Assembly (NCBI GenBank): GCA_009785655.1
Contig: WQVW01000016.1
Span: 1 to 13,992 of the forward strand
Direction of reading: 5' to 3'
Length of the DNA stretch: 13,992 bases
From: Oscillospiraceae bacterium
GTDB taxonomy: Bacteria > Bacillota > Clostridia > Oscillospirales > Oscillospiraceae
Shown here piece after piece: positions 1 through 7,599 of the stretch; the stretch's first letter is position 1, and each line of letters begins with the position of its first letter. Made by a program: the position numbers and the translations under genes. The notes under the pieces were generated by a model that had not been told where the DNA came from, made no database searches, and saw only the letters and a list, made by a program, of their open reading frames with translations.

Positions 1-1203
1 CTTTCCCCCGGCGATGTTTTCACTCTGACCACCGATAATATCACCGGTGACTCCGCGCGCTCCAGTGTGACTTATCCCGGACTTTCCAGTGAAGTGGCAC
101 CCGGCAACCGTATTCTTTTGGACGATGGACTGATTGAGCTGGTTGTCGAATCGGTTTACGGCGCCGACATCACCACGCGCGTCATCAACGGCGGCGAACT
201 CTCTGACAGAAAGGGCTTGAATGTCCCGGGCGTTAAATTAAGCCTGCCCTATATCAGCGGGAAAGACCGCGCTGATTTACGCTTCATCGTGGAAAACGGG
301 TTTGACCTTGTCGCCGCTTCATTTGTCCGGTCGAAAGAAGATATACGCGAGATTCGCGATATACTGCACCGCGTGGATAGCAAAAATAAAATCAGAATCA
401 TCTCGAAAATCGAAAGTGCCGAAGGTGTTAGAAACATTGAGGAAATTATCACCGCTTCTGACGGCATCATGGTCGCACGCGGTGACCTGGGTGTTGAAAT
501 GGCGTATGAAGAGATCCCGATTCTGCAAAAGAAAATGATCAGAGAAACTTACGGCCAGGCAAAAGAAGTCATCACCGCCACACAGATGCTGGAATCCATG
601 ATAAAAAAACCCAGACCCACCCGTGCGGAAGTCTCTGACGTTGCCAACGCCATATACGATAGCACCAGCGCCATCATGCTCTCCGGCGAGACGGCGATGG
701 GGAAATATCCTGTCGAGGCGATTAACGTGATGGCCAGAGTCACCAAGCGGGTTGAGGCAAACATTGACTATCGGGAGCGATTCCAGCTGAACATATACCA
801 GCCGGAGCCATCTATCACCAACGCGATTTCTCATGCAACGGTGACCACGGCGCACACCCTCGGCGCGGCGGCGATACTCACCGTTTCACTGTCCGGTCGC
901 ACAGCACGGAACGTTGCAAAATTCCGTCCCAATTGCCCGATTATCGCCTGTACTCCGGATCCTGTCGCGCACCGCCAGCTGAAGCTGACCTGGGGCATCA
1001 CGCCGCTGCTGACAAAAACGGAAACCGATACAAACGCCCTGTTTTCCCACGCTGTAAACGCAGCACTGGAGAAAGGATACGTAAAAAACGGCGACATTGT
1101 CGTCATCACCGCCGGCGTCCCCGTCGGCCACTCCGGCACGACGAATATACTGAAAGTCCATGAAGTCGGGGATAAGATGATCGACAAGGTGATTGTGTTG
1201 TGA
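1..1203 (+). CDS. pyk: Pyruvate kinase, 5'-truncated by the window edge
   Basis: Pyruvate kinase converts phosphoenolpyruvate and ADP to pyruvate and ATP in the cytoplasm, the last step of glycolysis. The reading frame is already open at base 1 (LSPGDVFTLTT), so a GTG at 67 is internal and the gene begins upstream of the window; 400 residues are visible and roughly 75-80 N-terminal ones are missing. In visible numbering, ISKIE near 134-138 carries the catalytic lysine and a metal-binding glutamate, MVARGDLGVE lies near 157-166, and TATQMLESM near 191-199 is the signature following the active site. The C-terminal allosteric domain follows and ends at GHSGTTNILKVHEV, so there is no extra PEP-utilising C-terminal domain as found in some Bacillus enzymes. 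The gene ends with TGA just before a strong hairpin. Identification is firm. Confidence 0.97.
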   Translation, partial: LSPGDVFTLTTDNITGDSARSSVTYPGLSSEVAPGNRILLDDGLIELVVESVYGADITTRVINGGELSDRKGLNVPGVKLSLPYISGKDRADLRFIVENGFDLVAASFVRSKEDIREIRDILHRVDSKNKIRIISKIESAEGVRNIEEIITASDGIMVARGDLGVEMAYEEIPILQKKMIRETYGQAKEVITATQMLESMIKKPRPTRAEVSDVANAIYDSTSAIMLSGETAMGKYPVEAINVMARVTKRVEANIDYRERFQLNIYQPEPSITNAISHATVTTAHTLGAAAILTVSLSGRTARNVAKFRPNCPIIACTPDPVAHRQLKLTWGITPLLTKTETDTNALFSHAVNAALEKGYVKNGDIVVITAGVPVGHSGTTNILKVHEVGDKMIDKVIVL

Positions 1204-1214
1204 TCATAGATTAA

Positions 1215-1254
1215 AAAGCCATAACGGCGGCCTTATCACCGCCGTTATGGCTTT
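1215..1254. terminator. Bidirectional intrinsic terminator between pyk and the radical SAM gene
   Basis: A perfect 16-bp inverted repeat pairs 1215-1230 (AAAGCCATAACGGCGG) with 1239-1254 around an 8-nt loop. Read on the minus strand the stem runs into TTTTTAATC, a good U-tract for ending the comEA-like/two-component/radical SAM operon. On the plus strand the tail is only TTT then CAAAAC, so termination of pyk is probably weaker. The stop codon of the minus-strand gene (1254-1256) touches the last stem base, so both convergent genes share this structure. Confidence 0.85.
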
Positions 1255-2138
1255 CAAAACATTGTCAGCTGACTTTCCTCATACCCCATCTTGTACGCCC
1301 TTGTGATGGCGCGCATGTCATGCAAGAGTCCCAGTTCATTGCATTTCGCGGCAAAAACTTCGTAAAGCTTGCGCGCTTTCGGAGACCGGCACTCGTATCG
1401 GTCTCCGTATTTTTTGATATATTGCTGCTTCAATCCCGGGAAAAGTTCATCGAGTTTTTCGTAGTAATACTCCCTGTTCCCTGCTCTGAGCGTCATGCCG
1501 AACGACGGATAGACAAATCCAGCCCCCGCATCTTTGGCTTTTTCTAGGATTTTCAAAATGTTTTCTTCCGTGTCGTTTATATACGGCAGCAACGGCATCA
1601 GCAGTACGCCACAGTAAATGCCGTTGTTTGCCAGTGTTTCTAAAGCCGCAAACCGTTCTGATGTGGACGATACATGCGGCTCAATCTTTTGCGCTAACGC
1701 ATCCTCCGCCGCGGTGATTGTGAGCTTGGCAAGCACCGGCGAATGCCGTTTTATATCACGCAAAATATCGACGTCCCGCGTCACCAGCGCGGATTTTGTG
1801 CAGATATCAATGCCGAATTCATACGCGTTCACAAGCTCCAGCGCATTTCTTGTCAGTCTATGCTCCCGCTCTTGCGGATTATACGGGTCGCTCATTGCGC
1901 CGGTTGAGATCACGCCTGATTTCACTTTTCTGCGCAAATCATTCCTAATAATCTCAAGGGCGTTTTCTTTTGCTTTCACCGTGTCGAAGTCTGTGTTTCT
2001 GTAACAGTCGCTTCTGCTGTCGCAATATATACAGCCGTGTGAACACCCTCTGTAGATGTTCATGTTGTATTCAGCACCGAACCAATAGGAAGGCTTCTTC
2101 ACTTTCATCACGATCGTTTTCGCCGGAATCGTTTGCAT
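1254..2138 (-). CDS. SPL-family radical SAM protein (spore photoproduct lyase-like)
   Basis: A 294-residue radical S-adenosylmethionine protein of the family related to SplB and the Rv2578c-type proteins (COG1533). C32, C36 and C39 in RGCSHGCIYCDSRS form the CX3CX2C motif that ligates the [4Fe-4S] cluster; GAMSDPYNPQE and CTKSALVTRDVDIL are further family-typical segments. The start is placed at ATG 2138 (MQTIPAKTIV) because relatives begin at this MxxIPAKTIV stretch and GGGGG lies just upstream; an in-frame ATG at 2183 would add 15 residues inside the kinase gene with no family support. The kinase stop codon is 7 nt upstream, so translation is probably coupled. The substrate is not known. 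These proteins are often named DNA repair photolyases, but genuine spore photoproduct lyase activity is not shown for this subgroup. Family identification is firm, function open. Confidence 0.9.
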   Translation of the reverse strand: MQTIPAKTIVMKVKKPSYWFGAEYNMNIYRGCSHGCIYCDSRSDCYRNTDFDTVKAKENALEIIRNDLRRKVKSGVISTGAMSDPYNPQEREHRLTRNALELVNAYEFGIDICTKSALVTRDVDILRDIKRHSPVLAKLTITAAEDALAQKIEPHVSSTSERFAALETLANNGIYCGVLLMPLLPYINDTEENILKILEKAKDAGAGFVYPSFGMTLRAGNREYYYEKLDELFPGLKQQYIKKYGDRYECRSPKARKLYEVFAAKCNELGLLHDMRAITRAYKMGYEESQLTMF

Positions 2139-2145
2139 AAGCCGC

Positions 2146-3558
2146 CTATCCCCCATTTGTTTCACGCGGGTAGTACCGCGCAAAACGCACTTGGAAGCTC
2201 ATCCCGCCATCGGCCAAATGTTCTGCCGTGACTTTTCCGTTCAACTCACGCACTGTAGTCCAAACAATTGAAAGCCCAAGTCCGCTGCCACCTGCCTCGC
2301 GGGATCTGGCTTTATCCACACGGTAGAATCTGTCGAAAATATACGGCAAATCCGCTTCCGGGACGCCGACGCCAGTGTCTGCGACAGTCAGGACAACGTC
2401 ATTCCCCTCTTCGCGCAAACTGACCGATACTCTCCCGTCCGGTTTGTTGTATTTAATCGCGTTTTCGACAAGATTAAACACCACCTGGTACACAGAGTCC
2501 TCGGTGGCAAAAATGCATAAATCCTCATGCAAATCAGGGGTGAGTATGATTCCATCGCTCTGCGCCAGCGGCCTTAACATTCTCAATGTGGTGATGACGA
2601 CTTCACGCACATCCACACTTCGATTTTCATCTGGGATATCACTGTCGAGTCTTGTCAGCGTCATCAACTTTTCGGTTGTCCGCGCCAGCCGTACGGCTTC
2701 CACACCGATGTCGCTGACGAACTCCTGTACCGTTTCGCTCTCCATATCCGCACTTTGGAGAATGCTGTCACTAAGCAATCTGATTGACGCCAGCGGCGTC
2801 TTCAACTCGTGTGACGCGTCGGCAACAAACCGCCGCCGGATTTCATCCGTTTCGCGCAATCTGTCGGTCAGGCTGTTGAACTCATCCCCAAGCAGCGCGA
2901 GTTCGTCGTTACCGCTTAGGTTTATACGATAGTTGTACTCCCCTTCGCGGACGGATTTGATCGCGTTCAACACACTGGTGATCCGGCGCATGACAGACCA
3001 GATGATAAACGCCACCATCACCACGGAAAACGCAATGATGACGATGGATATCGTCTGCAATGTACCCTGCATCTCCAGCAAGACCTCTCCCTGATCCGGG
3101 TCTTCATTATGCACGTATACCGCACCGATGATCACGCCTCTGCTGATCACCGGCGTAAACGCACTGCTGGAGAAAGACCCGCTGCGAAACGTTGAATGAA
3201 ACACATCATTGCCATTGAGTGCCGTCTGTATGCGTTCATGAAAAATGCTCTCATCCTCAAAAAATATTTCAGCGGGGTAAAGCACATTCCCCGCATCATC
3301 TGTAATGACAAAATACGTAATCCTCGCCGCGTCTAAATTTTCCGCAACGCCAGGCACATTCTCCGTTGTCAGCACGTACAGCTCTTCCAAATTTTGCGCG
3401 ATGGTTAACGCCTGGTTTTGAACAACCATCTGCTTAGAGTCGAAGATCATGTCCCGGGACTCTGTGAGAAAGTAAGTATTCATCAATATAAGCACAACGG
3501 CAATGACCGCAAAATAAGTCAGGGCAAATTTTGTCCTGATGCTGCTGAAAAAACGCAA
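2146..3558 (-). CDS. Membrane sensor histidine kinase (HAMP-HisKA-HATPase)
   Basis: A 470-residue sensor kinase that should autophosphorylate and pass the phosphate to the regulator encoded 10 nt upstream. TM1 spans about residues 11-31. An extracytoplasmic region at 32-168, with TYFVITDDAGNVLYP suggesting a single Cache/PAS-like sensor fold, is followed by TM2 at about 169-189. HAMP covers about 190-240, and the HisKA dimerisation helix carries the phospho-acceptor H250 in FVADASHELKTPLASI. The ATPase domain shows the N box NLVENAIKY (362-370), G1 DTGVGVP (394-400), the F box around FDRFYRVDKARS and G2 GGSGLGLS (423-430). All catalytic boxes are intact. The architecture resembles PhoR/ResE/WalK-type kinases, but the ectodomain does not reveal the ligand. 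Start ATG 3558 fits TM1 and the tight spacing. The ectodomain has one lysine (K42) in about 137 residues. Confidence 0.95.
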   Translation of the reverse strand: MRFFSSIRTKFALTYFAVIAVVLILMNTYFLTESRDMIFDSKQMVVQNQALTIAQNLEELYVLTTENVPGVAENLDAARITYFVITDDAGNVLYPAEIFFEDESIFHERIQTALNGNDVFHSTFRSGSFSSSAFTPVISRGVIIGAVYVHNEDPDQGEVLLEMQGTLQTISIVIIAFSVVMVAFIIWSVMRRITSVLNAIKSVREGEYNYRINLSGNDELALLGDEFNSLTDRLRETDEIRRRFVADASHELKTPLASIRLLSDSILQSADMESETVQEFVSDIGVEAVRLARTTEKLMTLTRLDSDIPDENRSVDVREVVITTLRMLRPLAQSDGIILTPDLHEDLCIFATEDSVYQVVFNLVENAIKYNKPDGRVSVSLREEGNDVVLTVADTGVGVPEADLPYIFDRFYRVDKARSREAGGSGLGLSIVWTTVRELNGKVTAEHLADGGMSFQVRFARYYPRETNGG

Positions 3559-3568
3559 CGGCCTTATA

Positions 3569-4246
3569 CTATCCTTTGATATAGTACCCCACTCCCCATT
3601 TCGTCATTACGTACTCCGGCTCCGCTGGATTTTCTTCCAGCTTCTCACGCAAACGGCGGATATGCACGTCAACCGTTCTGATATCTCCGTAATATTCATA
3701 GCCCCATACGGTATTCAACAAATTCTCTCGCGAGAAAACCCGACCCGGATTTTTGGCCAAAAGCTCAAAAACATCAAACTCTTTCATGGTCAAGTCAACC
3801 GCCTCACCGTTTTTCTTTGCCACACGTTTTTCAGAATCAATGGTAATATGCCCAACGGTCAACACCGACCCAGCCACACTGCTGACAAGGGCGGATCGCC
3901 GAAGCAGTGCGCGAACTCTGGCTTTCAGCTCTACAATATTAAACGGCTTTGTGATATAATCATCCGCGCCGTATTCAAACCCGATGATCTTATCCGTATC
4001 TTCCCCGCGGGCGGTCAGGATGATAATCGGCACCGTTGAAAACTCGCGTATGCGCATACACGCGGCCAATCCGTCAAGCTCCGGCATCATCACGTCCAGA
4101 ATAATCAGGTCATAGCCGCCGGATCTTGCCAGCTCAACAGCCTCCAGCCCGTCATACCCCGCGTCCACCTGATATCCTTCGTTTTCCAGGTTGAATTTTA
4201 TGCCCTTTACAATCAGTTTTTCATCATCAACGACAAGAATTTTCAT
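3569..4246 (-). CDS. OmpR/PhoB-family response regulator
   Basis: A 225-residue DNA-binding response regulator, the cytoplasmic partner of the adjacent kinase. The receiver domain (1 to about 120) has acidic residues D7-D8 (ILVVDDEK), phospho-acceptor D51 (LIILDVMMPELDG), conserved T78 (ILTA) and K100 (YITKPF). The C-terminal winged helix shows EFDVFELLAKNPGRVFSREN and VDVHIRRLREKLE, ending WGVGYYIKG as in WalR/PhoP-like regulators. The start is ATG 4246 (MKILVVDDE), directly preceded by AGGAGA; an ORF starting at 4294 adds 16 residues overlapping the upstream gene and has no counterpart in the family. The upstream gene's TAG stop (4260-4262) supplies the AG of the TAGGAGA ribosome binding site, so the two are probably translationally coupled. 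Confidence 0.95.
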   Translation of the reverse strand: MKILVVDDEKLIVKGIKFNLENEGYQVDAGYDGLEAVELARSGGYDLIILDVMMPELDGLAACMRIREFSTVPIIILTARGEDTDKIIGFEYGADDYITKPFNIVELKARVRALLRRSALVSSVAGSVLTVGHITIDSEKRVAKKNGEAVDLTMKEFDVFELLAKNPGRVFSRENLLNTVWGYEYYGDIRTVDVHIRRLREKLEENPAEPEYVMTKWGVGYYIKG

Positions 4247-4259
4247 CTGTTCTCCTAAT

Positions 4260-4835
4260 CTAATCAACGGTGATTCTGTCCCGTATGTCGCCAAACCTGC
4301 CGGGGCCTATTCCGCTGACATTCATTATATCTTCAATTCTGCCGAACGCGCCGTAACTATTTCTGTGATCAATGATACGCTGAGCCAGTGCCGGCCCGAT
4401 GCCGTGCAAATCCATCAGTTCCGCGCGGGAAGCTGTGTTGATGTTTATGATCCTATGGTCTCCACCTCGCGGCGCACCAATGATTTCCTCCACGTCCTCT
4501 TCCGGCGGACTCTCTGGCTCATCCATGTCTCCGTCCAGCGGTTCAGCCCGGGATTCATCCTCATACAACGTGGTATCGATTTCATCCGGTGCTTGTGTTT
4601 CCGTGTCCGCTTCCGTTGGCGTGGTGACGGCGTCCTGTGGGCTTGGGTCAAGTTCTGTCGCAAGTCTTGCATCCGTGGGCAAATCCGCAGGGTGCATCCC
4701 GGCAGCCCGGCGTTCTTCCGGATGCACGGTCACGATATTTACAGAACCCCGACGGCCTATGAAATAACCGCCTGTAAAAAAGACAAACGCAAGCGTCAGC
4801 ACAATGATTACGGTTTCAGCTTTCTTTAATTTCAT
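4260..4835 (-). CDS. Membrane-anchored helix-hairpin-helix protein, ComEA-like
   Basis: 191 residues. A short cytoplasmic N-terminus (MKLKKAE) leads into one transmembrane segment (about 8-27), then a low-complexity acidic linker (59-118 has 23 Asp/Glu and one Arg), then a tandem helix-hairpin-helix domain (129-191). The HhH domain begins ININTASRAEL, the ComEA signature, with hairpins HGIGPALAQ and SGIGPGRFG. ComEA proteins bind DNA outside the membrane during transformation. This one lacks the SLBB domain usually found between anchor and HhH; the acidic linker replaces it. The lysines of the typical GIGPKKA hairpin are absent, and residues 6-191 contain no lysine at all, so DNA binding is uncertain. 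ATG 4835 is preferred over ATG 4853 because GGGGG sits 7 nt upstream. It is the first gene of the two-component operon and divergent from the DacF-like gene; no other competence gene is in the window. Confidence 0.82.
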   Translation of the reverse strand: MKLKKAETVIIVLTLAFVFFTGGYFIGRRGSVNIVTVHPEERRAAGMHPADLPTDARLATELDPSPQDAVTTPTEADTETQAPDEIDTTLYEDESRAEPLDGDMDEPESPPEEDVEEIIGAPRGGDHRIININTASRAELMDLHGIGPALAQRIIDHRNSYGAFGRIEDIMNVSGIGPGRFGDIRDRITVD

Positions 4836-4868
4836 TTCACAGCCCCCACCCATAGTATATTTATGTTA

Positions 4869-4898
4869 TTGCTTTTTACTAATGAAGTCTGATATACT
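4869..4898 (+). promoter_or_regulatory. Candidate sigma-A promoter for the DacF-like gene
   Basis: TTGCTT (4869-4874) and TATACT (4893-4898) are 18 nt apart and would start transcription near 4905, giving a leader of about 26 nt before ATG 4931. The region lies between two divergent genes. No equally convincing promoter was found for the minus-strand operon: a TATACT on that strand (4859-4854) would put the start inside the ribosome binding site. Confidence 0.42.
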
Positions 4899-4930
4899 GA
4901 CTATTGTATCACATAGATCTGGAGATTTGT

Positions 4931-6349
4931 ATGTCAACTACAAAAAAAATAGTAATATTTTTTATATTTGCGGCGATGCTGTTTTCAAACCACCCTTCAG
5001 CATACGCCGCAACGATAGATGAACCCATCATCGCCGCTGCGGCACTGATGCTCGAATCGGAATCCGGTGAGATTTTGTATGAAAGCAACAGCCGCCAAAG
5101 ACACCCGGCCGCTGACTTCGCCAGAGTGATGACGTTGTTTTTGGCCATCTACACTATAGAGACCGGCGAAGCGGATCCCGATGCCCTTATTACGATGACC
5201 GATACCGCGTGGGATGGCATCACCCAAAGGGTGCGGACACAGAACATATCCCCCGGGGAAGAAATGACGCTGCTGGATCTGATGTACTGCGCCTTCGTTG
5301 GCAGTGCCGGTGAAGCGTGCAATATGATCGCCGAACACATCGCCGGCAGCGTTGATGAGTTTATCAACATGATGAACGCGCGCGCACGAGAGCTCGGCGC
5401 ATCAAACACCCACTTCACAAACACGCACGGACTGCACAGTCCGTATCAGTTTACCACGGCGTTTGACCTATACATTATCCTGCGTGAAGCGATGAGTTTC
5501 CCGCTTTTCGTCGAAATAGCCGGGACTCATGTGTACACCGTCGAGGAAACAAATCTCTCTGGTGTTCGCAGACTCACCAGCACGAACCCTATGCTCAACG
5601 CCAACAGCCCGTATTATTACAGATATTGTCTCGCGGGCATGGCGTCCTTTACATATGAGGGTGGTTATTCTTTCCTCGCCTTTGCCGAGCGTGAAGATCT
5701 TTCGCTGATTTCCATTGTACTCGGCTCTGATGCTGTGGTTCGTGCAGATCAATCAGTGCTTCTGCGAAACATCTCGGAGACACAGCGGCTGTTTGATTGG
5801 GGATTTTCTGAATTTTCATGGCGGGATATCCTCACAGCCACTGAACTTGTCGGCCGTGCCGCCGTTGCCAACGGTGCCGGGGCAGACTTCATCAACCTGC
5901 GGCCAGAGCGGCCGATTACCCATCTGCTTCCCACCAGCGTTTCCGCTGACGAGTTTGTCAGGACGATCACTATTTTTTCCAATGAAACCGATGGGCCTGT
6001 ATACGCGCCGATCTATGCCGGCCAAGTGCTTGGTGAAATTAATCTCTCCAGACGCGGCGTAGATTACGGCACGGTCAGATTAATCGCGAACACCAGTATA
6101 GAGCTGCATCGTTTTGACTTTTTCCGAATGCAGATTACATCCATTTTGTCCAACAGCATTACCCGAACCATTATTGCCATATTGGCGATGTTAGTGCTCG
6201 GCTACGTGGCACTCGTGATCAGATACAACCGAATACGGCGCACACGGTTGCGCAAAATCGCCGAAGCAAAAAGAAAGCTTATTGAAGAGCGCATGGATTC
6301 AGACATGCACACGATGCAAGAAAACCACGAACATTCACATAAGGATTAA
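4931..6349 (+). CDS. DacF/PBP5-fold membrane protein, predicted catalytically dead
   Basis: 472 residues, with an N-terminal signal segment (about 6-26, ending AYAA), the serine D-Ala-D-Ala carboxypeptidase fold (about 30-290), a PBP5-type C-terminal domain (about 291-390), one transmembrane helix (about 411-430) and a charged cytoplasmic tail ending in a His-rich stretch (HEHSHKD). Active relatives trim the stem-peptide D-alanine of peptidoglycan. The fold is recognisable from MLESESGEILYESN, MIAEHIAGSVDEFINMMNARARELG and NTHFTNTHGL, but the catalytic motifs are gone: SxxK aligns with D62-F-A-R65, SxN with S125-A-G127, KTG with M237-A-S239. Residues 7-441 contain no lysine, so no SxxK or KTG is possible. 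The frame is intact and full length with a good GGAG at 4921-4924, arguing for a functional pseudoenzyme, perhaps a peptidoglycan-binding or scaffold protein (inference). An upstream in-frame TTG at 4904 is rejected as start. Confidence 0.88.
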   Translation: MSTTKKIVIFFIFAAMLFSNHPSAYAATIDEPIIAAAALMLESESGEILYESNSRQRHPAADFARVMTLFLAIYTIETGEADPDALITMTDTAWDGITQRVRTQNISPGEEMTLLDLMYCAFVGSAGEACNMIAEHIAGSVDEFINMMNARARELGASNTHFTNTHGLHSPYQFTTAFDLYIILREAMSFPLFVEIAGTHVYTVEETNLSGVRRLTSTNPMLNANSPYYYRYCLAGMASFTYEGGYSFLAFAEREDLSLISIVLGSDAVVRADQSVLLRNISETQRLFDWGFSEFSWRDILTATELVGRAAVANGAGADFINLRPERPITHLLPTSVSADEFVRTITIFSNETDGPVYAPIYAGQVLGEINLSRRGVDYGTVRLIANTSIELHRFDFFRMQITSILSNSITRTIIAILAMLVLGYVALVIRYNRIRRTRLRKIAEAKRKLIEERMDSDMHTMQENHEHSHKD

Positions 6350-6351
6350 AT

Positions 6352-7536
6352 TCATTCCACAACGCGCGGGCTGATTGTCCATTCTTGGGCACCTGCGCGT
6401 TGTTTTTCATTTGGATAGGCCAGCGCGTAAAAATCAGTGGCGGCCGCCTCTTTATAGAACAATTCCCTCGCGCGGGCGGGCAGCTCATGGGCGGATGCCG
6501 GTTTGGTTATTATCGGAAGGGTTGTCCGTTTTCCTATATCACGAAGCAATTCCCTGCCCACGCCATTCATCGCAAGCACCCTTAAATACGGCGGCGGCTT
6601 GGCTGAATCTTCTGCGGTTATGCCAAGACAGGCGCAAAGCAGCATTCTTCTCAAGCGAGACATGGCGTATCGTTTCGTTTTTACTTTCTCTAATATCGTC
6701 TCAACCGTCGGCGCTGTCGCGGCGTATCTGAAAAACCTCTTGTCCAATCCTTCCACAGCTCCGGGCAATTGGGCGAAATCCGCTTCACTCATGCCGCGCA
6801 GACGGGATAGCATCGCAAGCTCTCCCGCTTTCATTAAAACGGGCGCTCTCCCCGCTTTGAGTGCTTCAATGCACACCAAGGCCGCCGTCTGCGGCATGTA
6901 AGACCATGGCCGTTTGCCGAAAGCAAGCATTTTCCTTAAAGCGGATCCGGAAACACCCGTCGCACTGTCGTGCGCGTCCCCCTCACGTTTCACCGTCATT
7001 GGCGTCATTGTTGTGCCCAGTGCATAGATCGCTTTGATATACTCAATGCCTAACAGATTGTTCGGTGTGAGGATCAGTGCCGCTTTCGAGCCCAGAACAG
7101 CCTCAGCGGCTTTTTGCCTGGCCTGGGCGTATGGCAACCCTTGGTTCAGCCATTCTTTCGTCAGCGTGTCCGTCTCATCCAACGCTAACGCATCGGCCGC
7201 CGTTTTCAGGTCTTCAATATCTCCTGATTCACTGCCGAAGGAGATATAGTCGCAAATCCCCAGCTGATCCAGTATACACACACCGGCTTTTGCGAACCCT
7301 TCAGCTGAAGACAATACATAGGGGGTCGGCAATTCCAGCACCAAATCCGCACCGGCTTTCACCGCTGTCTCTGCCCGCGCGTGTTTTGAAAACACCGCGA
7401 AATCACCGCGCTGCACAAAGTTCCCGCTCATCACGCAGACGATGGCACAATCCAGCCTGCGTTTGGTTTCCTCTATATGCTTCATATGTCCTGAATGCAT
7501 CGGATTATATTCGCAGATTATCCCGGCAGTCCCCAA
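6352..7536 (-). CDS. tmcAL: tRNA(Met) cytidine acetate ligase TmcAL
   Basis: TmcAL (formerly YlbM) uses ATP to activate acetate as acetyl-AMP and transfers the acetyl group to cytidine 34 of elongator tRNA-Met, forming ac4C. The 394-residue length matches the family. GIICEYNPMHSGHMKHI carries the nucleotidyltransferase HxGH motif (H14, H17), followed by MSGNFVQRGDFAV (36-48), ISFGSESGD (98-106), PNNLLGIEYIKA and a KREGDAHDS segment. The start is TTG 7536: it places the usual GIIxEYNP motif at the normal distance, and GGAGG lies 7 nt upstream. An ATG at 7540 is out of frame and opens only a very short frame. The gene is divergent from ackA, and its stop is 2 bp from that of the convergent DacF-like gene, with no terminator between them. 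Confidence 0.93.
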   Translation of the reverse strand: MGTAGIICEYNPMHSGHMKHIEETKRRLDCAIVCVMSGNFVQRGDFAVFSKHARAETAVKAGADLVLELPTPYVLSSAEGFAKAGVCILDQLGICDYISFGSESGDIEDLKTAADALALDETDTLTKEWLNQGLPYAQARQKAAEAVLGSKAALILTPNNLLGIEYIKAIYALGTTMTPMTVKREGDAHDSATGVSGSALRKMLAFGKRPWSYMPQTAALVCIEALKAGRAPVLMKAGELAMLSRLRGMSEADFAQLPGAVEGLDKRFFRYAATAPTVETILEKVKTKRYAMSRLRRMLLCACLGITAEDSAKPPPYLRVLAMNGVGRELLRDIGKRTTLPIITKPASAHELPARARELFYKEAAATDFYALAYPNEKQRAGAQEWTISPRVVE

Positions 7537-7575
7537 GCATATCCCTCCGTATTTATAATTATTTTAATGTTGTAT

Positions 7576-7599
7576 TGCAAAAAATGTTGATATTTTGCA
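7576..7599. promoter_or_regulatory. Operator-like dyad overlapping the ackA -35 box
   Basis: An inverted repeat pairs TGCAAAAAAT (7576-7585) with ATATTTTGCA (7590-7599), one mismatch in ten, around the centre GTTG. It covers the TTGATA -35 box of the ackA promoter and lies in the tmcAL-ackA divergent region. It does not fit the cre, CodY or Rex consensus. The region is AT-rich, so chance is a real alternative. Confidence 0.3.

Noticed and set aside
319..855. Long antisense open frame opposite pyk (178 codons), and similar long frames opposite recO, mutS2, the kinase and the DacF-like gene
   Set aside because: They lie wholly within confidently identified genes on the other strand, have no ribosome binding site or recognisable domain, and such antisense frames are expected by chance in GC-moderate coding DNA.
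2139..2183. Longer radical SAM start at ATG 2183
   Set aside because: The extra 15 residues overlap the kinase gene, are not part of the family's N-terminus, and ATG 2138 has a purine-rich ribosome binding site.
4904..4930. In-frame TTG start upstream of the DacF-like gene
   Set aside because: It would put nine extra residues (MYHIDLEIC) before a normal signal segment; ATG 4931 has GGAG at the right distance, and the predicted transcription start lies at about 4905.
7534..7560. Minus-strand TTGCAA/17 nt/TATAAA promoter for tmcAL
   Set aside because: The predicted start would fall inside the GGAGGG ribosome binding site; a weaker TTTACA/CAAAAT pair further upstream (7620-7592) is possible, but neither is convincing.
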